NCBI RefSeq assembly: GCF_020439865.1 | Contig: NZ_JAGRPF010000149.1 | Location: forward strand, 17,108-81,107 | DNA from: Prosthecobacter sp. | GTDB taxonomy: Bacteria; Verrucomicrobiota; Verrucomicrobiia; Verrucomicrobiales; Verrucomicrobiaceae | Length of the DNA stretch: 64,000 bases | Direction of reading: 5' to 3' | Part shown: one piece after another, positions 9,053 to 15,092 of the stretch | How the letters are laid out: each line of letters begins with the position of its first letter | Numbering within the stretch: position 1 is the stretch's first letter | Notes under the pieces: generated by a model | Databases searched by the model: none | Seen by the model: the letters and a program-made list of their open reading frames with translations, nothing else | Told to the model about the DNA's origin: nothing | Program-made: the position numbers and the translations under genes

Positions 9053-9772
9053 TTAGGGCAAGGGGCGGGAGAGCAGTATGCGGATCTTTTCGATAAAATC
9101 ACCTGAGTCTTTCAGCCATTCAGCAGGAAGTTTGGCGAGGATGGACTCCAAGTGGTCTTTACCAGTCTCCAGCCAGGCACGCATGGCGTCCCCGTTCTCG
9201 CCATCCCAGCATTCCTGCCAGTCTTTTCGGAAAATGTGCGTTTCGATGACATCCCGCACCGGGATGGCAGACAATGTTAGATGGTGGTCAATCACCCACA
9301 GGGCCTTCTCCGGTGCCAACCAAAGGAGGTTGGGGTTGGCATCCCGGCGGTCGCTATTGTTGATCCAATGATCAAAGGCCAGCAGTCGCTGCCTCTCTAG
9401 AACTGGAACGTCCTGCGTGGCTGCTTTGGGGAAAGTGTCTGCAAACTCCACCGCCTGCGATCCGAAGGCCCAGCCAGGGACTAGGTCATAGTCCGAGTAG
9501 ATGCACTCGTTCACCAGCGGAGCGGGTAGCCAGGCGATGCAGACTGGCGGACACCGCAACCCCAGAGCATGGGCGAGATTGCTACACACCCACTCGCACA
9601 CCAGAGGCAGCATATCGGAGGAGCGACTCTTAATGAAGTAGCGATTACCATCCGCCGCCAGACACTCCAGCGGGCGCAGTATGCTCGCAGCTTCACGGCC
9701 CAGAATCTCGGTGATGAGCAGGCGTCCGCCGGCAAAAGCGGAATCGGGTGGCATTGGGAGGTCCGAGTTCAT
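9053..9772 (-). CDS. HipA-like kinase (HipA_2 type)
   Basis: A 239-residue protein resembling the stand-alone HipA-like kinase family. Kinase features visible are YFIKSR (possible ATP-binding lysine region), the catalytic-loop-like FDHWINNSDRRDANPNLLW (Asp and Asn of an HxxxxxDRRxxN arrangement) and VIDHHLTL in place of the metal-binding Asp motif. It is much shorter than classical HipA (about 440 residues) and has no HipB antitoxin upstream; instead DUF3037 follows. The ATG at 9772 lies 15 bases after an HsdS tail relic. Target and activity are unknown. Confidence 0.7.
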   Translation of the reverse strand: MNSDLPMPPDSAFAGGRLLITEILGREAASILRPLECLAADGNRYFIKSRSSDMLPLVCEWVCSNLAHALGLRCPPVCIAWLPAPLVNECIYSDYDLVPGWAFGSQAVEFADTFPKAATQDVPVLERQRLLAFDHWINNSDRRDANPNLLWLAPEKALWVIDHHLTLSAIPVRDVIETHIFRKDWQECWDGENGDAMRAWLETGKDHLESILAKLPAEWLKDSGDFIEKIRILLSRPLP

Positions 9773-9787
9773 GATCGAGTGACAAAG

Positions 9788-9892
9788 TTAGCCAATGTAG
9801 AGTTGACCGGCAAAGGCCTTCTGAAGGATGGCCTGCCTAAAGCGGGTGGCGAGTTGGAGGTTTGTGGAGACCATGGCTTTCAGTTCCTCCAT
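9788..9892 (-). pseudogene. 3' relic of hsdS (type I restriction specificity subunit)
   Basis: Reading the minus strand from about 9892 to the stop at 9788-9790 gives a 34-residue peptide ending NLQLATRFRQAILQKAFAGQ plus LYIG. The R(L/F)RQAIL-K-AF-G-L pattern is the characteristic C-terminal helix end of HsdS. The same frame is closed by a stop about 20 codons upstream, so only the tail survives. It lies between the coiled-coil gene and the HipA-like gene, about 1.4 kb from an HsdR relic. Confidence 0.55.
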
Positions 9893-9949
9893 CACGCTCA
9901 ACCGCCGCCAATGGCAATAACCACTGCGGGCGTCGTGACTGGACAGGGT

Positions 9950-11254
9950 TTATTTCTTTGATTTTGCTCTCGACGCTTCAACCTCTGAGCCATCCGCAGT
10001 TTTAACGCGGAGCGACGTCAGCCCCTGGAGCATCACGTCAGAAATGGCAGAAGGATGAATATCGCCTTCTGACGCCGATGCGTTGGAGAACAAGTTCCTC
10101 GAAAGCTCGCGCAGTAGGTCGGTTGGAATCTCGGCATTCTTCTCATGCGCATCACGAACGGCCTCCAGCAGCCAACCAGAACGTCCGATGTCGATCAGGC
10201 GGGAACGATTTCTGAACTCTTCTTCTGAGTGTTGCTTGGCCCATGAGGACGACCAGCGAATGAAATAGACCATGAAAGTCGTGAATGCGGCTAGAGGGAA
10301 AACGGCTTTGGAGGCCAGTGCAACCCAATGCCACCATTGAAGCTTAGCAAGGTCATCCGTTGTTTTCAGCAGTTCATAGTTGTGGGTGGTCGCATAGGCT
10401 GTCAGGCCGCCAGTGACCAAGATAGCTGCAACATAAGCGCCTGTGATCGGCCAGCGCTTACGGCTCGTTCCTTTGGTGAGACCCCAGTTCTCCAACCACG
10501 CTTGAATCTGTTTGATCTGTTCATCTTGCTTTTGACGGGAGACATAGCGCGCTTCTTTGGTTTGGAATTCCGCCTCTTTGTCCGCGTGCGCATTCTCGCG
10601 TTTCTCAATTTCAGCCAATCGCGCTTCATGCACGCGTTGTAGCTTTTCGCGCTCTCCGGCAAGTTCTTCCCGCAATTGGCTTTCGTGTTTCTCGAATCGT
10701 TCCGATCGAAGTTTCTCGATCTCAGCATTTTTGTTCGCAACATCGACAATGATCTGCTCTGCCGTTTGTTGAAGGCTGCTCAACACTCCTGCCTGCGCAT
10801 TTCTATATTTTCCCCACGCCGTGCTTGGATCGCCAAGCAACGAGGCGTCCAATTCCGATGCCTTGAGGCTTTTGCGACATAGCGAAGTAAGCTTGATGGT
10901 CAACTTGGCGACCTGTTGCTTTTGCGGTTTATCGAGGTGATTACGCCACTCGTCTTCGATTCGAAATACATCGAAGTAGGAATCGATTTTTCTCTGAACA
11001 TACACGACGGCGAGACCGCCTGGCCCGCGCAAGTACAGAGAGGGAGCGATCGCTGAATTCTCGGCAAAAAGCGCTTTCAAGTCAGAACCGTCTGGAAGTG
11101 CATCGAGTTCATAGTTGACCTCTTGGTCACCAACAGGCGGCACATTAATTATGAGCTTTAGCGGGCATGTTTCGGCAACCTCTTTGGCGACTGAGATCAA
11201 CGCTTCCGCAATCTCTTTGTCGGTAAGGCGAGGAATATTAGTGTTTGTGGCCAT
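9950..11254 (-). CDS. unrecognised protein with coiled coil and two transmembrane helices
   Basis: A 434-residue protein of no family I recognise. Residues 1-150 look globular. Residues about 170-240 form a strongly charged coiled coil (repeated EIEKL, REELAGEREKL, ARLAEIEKRE). Two hydrophobic helices follow at about 268-290 and 308-334, then an acidic-basic C-terminal part of about 100 residues with no further helix. Coiled coil plus paired helices fits an oligomeric inner-membrane protein. It sits between an internally deleted hsdR and an hsdS tail, in the position expected of hsdM or other restriction-locus cargo, and starts 17 bases after the hsdR relic. Codon use is less GC-biased than in flanking core genes, which suggests acquisition. 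Confidence 0.7.
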   Translation of the reverse strand: MATNTNIPRLTDKEIAEALISVAKEVAETCPLKLIINVPPVGDQEVNYELDALPDGSDLKALFAENSAIAPSLYLRGPGGLAVVYVQRKIDSYFDVFRIEDEWRNHLDKPQKQQVAKLTIKLTSLCRKSLKASELDASLLGDPSTAWGKYRNAQAGVLSSLQQTAEQIIVDVANKNAEIEKLRSERFEKHESQLREELAGEREKLQRVHEARLAEIEKRENAHADKEAEFQTKEARYVSRQKQDEQIKQIQAWLENWGLTKGTSRKRWPITGAYVAAILVTGGLTAYATTHNYELLKTTDDLAKLQWWHWVALASKAVFPLAAFTTFMVYFIRWSSSWAKQHSEEEFRNRSRLIDIGRSGWLLEAVRDAHEKNAEIPTDLLRELSRNLFSNASASEGDIHPSAISDVMLQGLTSLRVKTADGSEVEASRAKSKK

Positions 11255-11271
11255 AGGTGGGACGTGGTGAG

Positions 11272-11529
11272 TTATGCCGCGAGTGCCTCGTTAAGCTCTT
11301 CCAGCAGTTTCGGCAACGGGCCGCCGAAGAGTTGATGGGCCTTACCGGGAACGCCTTTCTGGTTGAAAGGAGTGTCGTCGTAGCGGCCGGACTTCAGCAG
11401 CACCTCACGGAGTGCTACGCCAAGCGCGGCGGAGGGATCGAATACTTTGTAGTCCCGAACGGCCCAGCCCGCCGCCGCCAGCAAGGCGTCGATGTTCTGG
11501 CGGGCGTGCTGGTCCGGGAGATCGGCCAT
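11272..11529 (-). pseudogene. internally deleted hsdR (type I restriction subunit R)
   Basis: The 85-residue frame joins the two ends of HsdR. Residues 1-46 (ADLPDQHARQNIDALLAAAG, then VALREVLLKSG) match the usual start of the R subunit before its nuclease domain. Residues 48-85 (YDDTPFNQKGVPGKAHQLF and LPKLLEELNEALAA) match its usual last 35-40 residues. About 700-1000 residues containing the nuclease and helicase would be missing. The junction is in frame, with intact start and stop, so a small protein could still be made, but restriction activity is impossible. Confidence 0.7.
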
Positions 11530-11707
11530 AAAGGTAATTTCTTATCAAAGCCGGGGATGAATCCGATGGCAAGGAATTGTCCCGGGCCGGAAAGTGCGAG
11601 GAAAAGCTAGCTGCGCCAAGCAGGTCGAGATGGGGAGAGGAGGAGAATGGGCACTCTTGGCTTGGTGCGCAGGCACCCCTTGAAAATGAGCGGGTTCAGT
11701 GTCTCCC

Positions 11708-11738
11708 CCCTCCTCGGAAAAAGTTTTTCCGAGGAGGG
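11708..11738. repeat. perfect 15-bp palindrome with one-base centre
   Basis: Arms at 11708-11722 and 11724-11738 are exact inverted copies around G11723. The core CCTCCTCGG/CCGAGGAGG is GC-rich and the centre is AAAAA-G-TTTTT. It adjoins and shares its right arm with the first unit of the 21-bp array. There is no T-run outside the stem, so it is not a standard terminator. Confidence 0.8.
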
Positions 11739-11894
11739 ATTTCACGTTTCCGAGTCCGGTTTTGCGGTTTCCGGACTCGGATCTCGCGGGTCCGGCCCCG
11801 GAATGAGCGTTCCCGGACGGGGAAAGGGTGGTTCCGGGCCGGGTTTTGATGATTCCGGAGGGTGAAAAGGATGTTCCGAGCGGGGAAATCCGGG
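11727..11894. repeat. degenerate 21-bp tandem repeat array, eight units
   Basis: The motif TTCCG (or a one-base variant) recurs at 11727, 11748, 11769, 11790, 11811, 11832, 11853 and 11874, exactly 21 bases apart. It is normally followed by a G-rich CGG/GGG segment. Units are too diverged and too closely packed for CRISPR. In the plus frame it reads as Ser-Gly-Pro-Gly-like heptads, and in the minus frame as x-x-G-x-x-x-Ser heptads. Its function is unknown. Confidence 0.8.
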
Positions 11895-12082
11895 GTTCAA
11901 GGCGGGGGTAGGCTGGGGAAAATGGGGATTGAGGATGGGTCAGGTGTGGAATCTTCAAACCGAGTCGTTTCCTGGGTTTTAATTATTTTCTCCCTAAATA
12001 AAGTTCTCGCTTAAATCTGGACTTTGCCTGTCAAGTTGCTGAAATCGCGCCAGCCCCCGTCCTAACAACCAGGAAAGACACC

Positions 12083-12796
12083 ATGCCTCGTTTCGACCAG
12101 CCCGGACTTCGATTTGACAGCGCCGGGCTGTTTTATGACGCGGCGCCGGTGCCTTCCGCAACACCCAGACGCAAGATGGCCAAACCGAAACTCGACCTGA
12201 AAAGCAAGACCGACAGTGAACTGCTGGGCTACGCCCAGGCCCACATCACCGCCATGACGGGGAACGCGAACTTCCCCACTCCGGACCCGGACGCCGCCGC
12301 CTTTGCCGCGAGCGTGGCGGCCTTTGACACGGCGCTGACCACCTCCGACACCGCGCAGCAGACGGCGCGGGAGAAGGTGGCGCTCAAAGACGCCGAGCGC
12401 GCCAGCCTGGAGCAGGCGCTGGCCCAGCGCGGCAACTACGTGGAGAACGCCAGCGGCGGCGATGAGGCGAAGATCCTCTCCTCCGGCTTCAGCGTGCGCT
12501 CCCCCGCCACGCCGCCCGCCATCCCGCCGGTGCCGGCGGACCTGGGCATCACCATGGGCGACCATGCCGGGGAGATCGATCTGCACTGGACGCCGTCGAA
12601 GGGCGCGAAGTCCTACATCATCGAGTGCGCGCCCTACAACACGCCGCGGGTGTGGCAGCAGGTGAAGATCACCACGCGCAGCAGCTTCACCGTGACCGGC
12701 CTGACCCCGGGCGCGACCTATGTCTTCCGCGTCAAGGCCATCGGCTCCGCCGGTGAAAGCGACTGGAGCGACGAGGCGGTGAAGATGGCGCCGTGA
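12083..12796 (+). CDS. fibronectin type III domain protein
   Basis: A 237-residue protein. Residues about 35-145 are helical and Ala-rich (GYAQAHITAMTGNANFPTP, then an alternating helix ending GNYVENASGGDEAK). After a Pro-rich linker, residues about 160-237 form one fibronectin III domain (IDLHWTPSKGAKSYIIE, FTVTGLTPGATYVFRVKAIG). This two-part arrangement recurs in many Verrucomicrobia and other environmental bacteria, and I know of no assigned function. An AGGAAAG sequence seven bases before the ATG at 12083 supports this start; a second in-frame ATG lies at 12176. No signal peptide is seen. A collagen-like gene follows. Confidence 0.75.
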   Translation: MPRFDQPGLRFDSAGLFYDAAPVPSATPRRKMAKPKLDLKSKTDSELLGYAQAHITAMTGNANFPTPDPDAAAFAASVAAFDTALTTSDTAQQTAREKVALKDAERASLEQALAQRGNYVENASGGDEAKILSSGFSVRSPATPPAIPPVPADLGITMGDHAGEIDLHWTPSKGAKSYIIECAPYNTPRVWQQVKITTRSSFTVTGLTPGATYVFRVKAIGSAGESDWSDEAVKMAP

Positions 12797-12816
12797 GCGC
12801 GACCCGAAACCGGGCG

Positions 12817-12887
12817 TTGGCCGAAAGAAGGAAAAGACGAGAAAAAATCTGAATCGGTTTTTGAACTCTTTCGATTTTTTCGGCCAA
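12817..12887. repeat. nested inverted repeats between the FN3 and collagen-like genes
   Basis: An outer 10-bp inverted repeat (TTGGCCGAAA at 12817-12826, TTTCGGCCAA at 12878-12887) encloses a 9-bp perfect one (GAAAAAATC at 12841-12849, GATTTTTTC at 12873-12881) that partly competes with it. Transcription from the FN3 gene would allow alternative folds. It may act as a terminator or attenuator. Confidence 0.45.
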
Positions 12888-12928
12888 TCCTCCAGCTTCG
12901 CGGCCTGACCGCTTCCTCTTCTCAAACA

Positions 12929-12946
12929 GCGGGCAGGAGTGCCCGC
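12929..12946. repeat. short hairpin GCGGGCA-GGAG-TGCCCGC
   Basis: A perfect 7-bp stem with a four-base loop, just upstream of the 7-bp CATTCSN repeats. The GTG that opens the longest reading of the collagen-like gene lies inside this hairpin, which argues that translation starts further downstream. Confidence 0.5.
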
Positions 12947-13454
12947 GCTCCCTTCAACCGCCATTGCCCATCCGTCATTCCGCATTCCAGCCACGCCATA
13001 CGACCCATCCTACCCATCTACGGACGCCCTGATCGAGTCCGCGCCGATGCGCGGCCAGTTCAACGGGCTCAAGGACCTCATCGACGCGATCCAGACGATC
13101 ACCGCCGCCGCGGTCGATGCCACGAACACCCTGCCGCCGGGAAATCCGGCGACGGTGAGCGTGAGTGTGAGCGGCAACACGCTGCACTTCACCTTTGGCA
13201 TTCCGCAGGGACTCAACGGCACTGATGGAACCAACGGCAATGACGGTGCCCAGGGGCCGCAGGGAGACCCCGGCCCGCAGGGGCCGATGGGCGAGATCAG
13301 CAACATGGATCTGAGCAATGCGATCTCCGGCACGAGCGCCAACAGCAACGGCGTGGGCACGCTGGGCCTGGTGGCGAGCAGCCCACCGACGCAGTACGAA
13401 ATGCAGGCGGTGGCCGACAAGCTCGACGAGCTGATCAATGCGCTGCGGAGGTAG
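12939..13454 (+). CDS. collagen-like short fibre protein
   Basis: Up to 171 residues. The middle holds a Gly-X-Y run of about nine triplets (GLNGTDGTNGNDGAQGPQGD, then PGPQGPMG) preceded by a beta-rich segment (VSVSVSGNTLHFTFGIPQG) like those leading into collagen stretches of phage-type tail fibres. The C-terminus is a helix (MQAVADKLDELINALRR) that could nucleate trimer formation. The true start is uncertain: GTG 12939 lies in a hairpin and the next codons come from a 7-bp repeat, so a start nearer 13047 (MRGQFNGLKDLIDAIQ) is possible. It is probably a partner of the FN3 protein 142 bases upstream. Confidence 0.55.
   Translation: MPALPSTAIAHPSFRIPATPYDPSYPSTDALIESAPMRGQFNGLKDLIDAIQTITAAAVDATNTLPPGNPATVSVSVSGNTLHFTFGIPQGLNGTDGTNGNDGAQGPQGDPGPQGPMGEISNMDLSNAISGTSANSNGVGTLGLVASSPPTQYEMQAVADKLDELINALRR
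12962..12989. repeat. 7-bp CATTCSN tandem repeat, copy 1
   Basis: Four consecutive 7-mers: CATTGCC, CATCCGT, CATTCCG, CATTCCA. The same unit recurs at 29832-29866 upstream of the DUF1501 gene. Confidence 0.55.
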
Positions 13455-13507
13455 GAGGGCAAACCTCCGTGTTTGCCGAAGTCGGCAACGCAGGAGCGCT
13501 GCCCTCC
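13454..13507. repeat. REP-like hairpin, copy 1
   Basis: A 54-base imperfect palindrome starting GGAGGGC and ending GCCCTCC, overlapping the stop codon of the collagen-like gene. The arms match a second element at 23751-23864 (GCTCCTGCGTTGCCGA-type core), so it belongs to a dispersed repeat family. It may also end transcription. Confidence 0.65.
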
Positions 13508-13569
13508 GGGGGCAGGGTTCGCGGGGCTTGGAACGTGAGACAGGCAGCCTGGGTCACGACGGCGGAACG

Positions 13570-13776
13570 TCAGGCTGACCGCTTCTGATGCTTGTTCCGC
13601 ATGTTCCGCCATTCGGCGCGATGGTTTTGCGCCCATTCGTTCAGGGCAAACTCAAAGCCGATGTCGCGGCCCTCGCGTTCGCTGGCGAGCCATTTGAGAC
13701 GCTGAATCTCCTCCTGCTCGGCGAGGAACTCTCCATAAGGAGTGCCGGGGAGAACGTCTGGGGATGAGTCGGGCAT
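13570..13776 (-). CDS. small helical protein of unknown function
   Basis: A 68-residue, highly charged protein (PYGEFLAEQEEIQRLKWLAS, then GFEFALNEWAQNHRAEWRNM) predicted to be almost wholly helical, with a basic C-terminus (RNKHQKRSA). The E-x-G-x-D-I-G-F-x-x-A-L-x-x-W pattern looks like a conserved small cytoplasmic protein, but I cannot name a family. It is alone on the minus strand between a REP-like hairpin and the tRNA promoter. Confidence 0.45.
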   Translation of the reverse strand: MPDSSPDVLPGTPYGEFLAEQEEIQRLKWLASEREGRDIGFEFALNEWAQNHRAEWRNMRNKHQKRSA

Positions 13777-13911
13777 GCCTATTCATCGCAGCACCCGACC
13801 ATGACTTCAAGCAGGAGAGGCGGCTCAAACCCAGCCCCATCCGAGGAACCCGGACACACCTTCCAAAGATCACTCAGAACGATGATTTTTACTCCCTGTG
13901 GCAGAAAGCAA

Positions 13912-13941
13912 ATGACAAGGTCCTGCCACCCTTTATATAAT
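13912..13941 (+). promoter_or_regulatory. promoter of tRNA-Thr
   Basis: ATGACA at 13912-13917 and a perfect TATAAT at 13936-13941 are 18 bases apart, with the tRNA starting 28 bases after the -10 box. The rest of the 192-base gap after the small helical gene shows nothing else clear. Confidence 0.65.
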
Positions 13942-13968
13942 CGCCGGCTTTAAAAGTCACACGTTCAA

Positions 13969-14043
13969 GCCGGAGTAGCTCAGTGGTAGAGCATCGCATT
14001 CGTAATGCGAGGGTCGCGGGTTCAAATCCCGCCTTCGGCTCCA
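13969..14043 (+). tRNA. tRNA-Thr (anticodon CGU)
   Basis: A 75-base cloverleaf with encoded CCA. The acceptor stem GCCGGAG pairs with CTTCGGC, the D arm is GCTCAGTGGTAGAGC, the anticodon stem TCGCA/TGCGA encloses TTCGTAA (anticodon CGT), and the T arm is GCGGG-TTCAAAT-CCCGC. All stems pair with at most one G-T. It lies at the boundary between the accessory stretch and core genes; no duplicate of its 3' end was noticed nearby. Confidence 0.95.
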
Positions 14044-14059
14044 CCAACGCGTGTTCACC

Positions 14060-15082
14060 ATGACCGACCCGAGTATTGACGCCCCAATCACGCCCCGCCG
14101 CAGCAGCGCCCGGCGTCGCGAAGCAATGATCAATGCCATTGCCACCATTCTCGGTTGCTTGGCCTTGGTGATCATGATTGCCACCGTGGTTCGTGTGGTC
14201 ACGGTCAAGCTCTGGGACTCGGCCAAGGTAAACCCGGATTACGTGCAGTCTGTTTATGATGACAACGCGAACGAGCGCCGCTGGTCAGGCACCATCTCGG
14301 AGCGCCCCGCTCTCTTGAGCGAACCCTCCAAGGATAAAGCCCAGTCCGAGGATGCAGCCAAGCCCGCCGCCCCCCGCATCAGCCCCCCGCATGCCGCCAC
14401 GCCGCCGGCCAGCACCGTCTCAGCCATTGAAAACATCGAAAGCAAGCGTCTGAAGATCGAAAACACGATCCGGGGCTTTTTTGAGACCACCGATGTGGAT
14501 CAAAAACTCGCCTTCGCCCGTGACCCCCAGCGGGTACGATCATTGATGGAGCAATACTACCAGAACCATCCCCAGCCTCACGTCGAATGGAAGAGCCTCG
14601 GCTGGGTGCTGCCGGTGGAGGAGCCCGGCTACCGCCTCGGCTATGCCCAGGCGATCTTTAACAACGCCGAGCCCGTCAGCCTGATCATCGAGGAACTGGC
14701 GGACGGATCGTTCCGCGTGGACTGGGAAAGCTCCGTGCGCTACGGGGAACTGGACTGGGAAGAGTTTATCAAAACACAGCCCGCATCCCCCAAACTTTTC
14801 CGGGTCATCGCCTCCAAGCCCCAGCACGCGCCGCCCGGCGAATCGACCCAGGGCAGCGAAGTTCTGGAGATCAAGCATCCCGATGAGGAAGATGTGATTT
14901 ATGCGGATTTCGACCGCACGGACCCCAAATTCGAACCCCTGATCCAGCAGCTTCAATCCGGCAACTGGAAGGACGTCCCTTTAACACTGCGACTCTGCTA
15001 TCCGGGTCCTGCAGGCAGCGGCAAACGCGCACGGATCGCAGATGTCGAAGGCAAAGGATGGCTGATGATTGCAAGGAACTAG
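14060..15082 (+). CDS. membrane-anchored protein of unknown function
   Basis: A 340-residue protein with a short basic N-terminus (RRSSARRREA), a single transmembrane helix at about residues 25-50 (IATILGCLALVIMIATVVRV), a Pro/Ala-rich linker and a soluble C-terminal domain of about 200 residues facing the periplasm. That domain has an alpha/beta character (VEWKSLGWVLPVEEPGYRLG) but no motif I recognise. The ATG at 14060 is preferred over a GTG at 14051, which is only eight bases after the tRNA. It probably shares the tRNA transcript and is followed closely by the PHP gene. Confidence 0.65.
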   Translation: MTDPSIDAPITPRRSSARRREAMINAIATILGCLALVIMIATVVRVVTVKLWDSAKVNPDYVQSVYDDNANERRWSGTISERPALLSEPSKDKAQSEDAAKPAAPRISPPHAATPPASTVSAIENIESKRLKIENTIRGFFETTDVDQKLAFARDPQRVRSLMEQYYQNHPQPHVEWKSLGWVLPVEEPGYRLGYAQAIFNNAEPVSLIIEELADGSFRVDWESSVRYGELDWEEFIKTQPASPKLFRVIASKPQHAPPGESTQGSEVLEIKHPDEEDVIYADFDRTDPKFEPLIQQLQSGNWKDVPLTLRLCYPGPAGSGKRARIADVEGKGWLMIARN

Positions 15083-15092
15083 GAGCGAGACT

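Larger units (their letters stand above)
11530..12082. other. 553-base non-coding region with palindrome and tandem repeat
   Basis: No convincing gene is seen. The left part is unremarkable, the middle holds a 31-base palindrome and a 21-bp tandem array (listed separately), and the right part (about 11955-12030) is unusually AT-rich (TTTTAATTATTTTCTCCCTAAATAAAG within it). That part could carry the promoter of the fibronectin III gene starting at 12083. Open frames read through the repeats on both strands only because 21 is divisible by three. Confidence 0.6.

Noticed and set aside
11727..11894. CRISPR array
   Set aside because: Repeats are contiguous with no spacers, units are degenerate, and no cas genes are present.
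11545..11958. Minus-strand frame of 137 codons, and plus-strand frames across 11577-11865
   Set aside because: They stay open because the 21-bp repeat is divisible by three. Composition is set by the repeat, both strands are equally open, and no ribosome binding site or known domain is seen.
13969..14043. Integration site with duplicated tRNA end
   Set aside because: No second copy of the tRNA 3' end and no integrase gene was noticed in the window, so only a weak boundary suggestion is kept.
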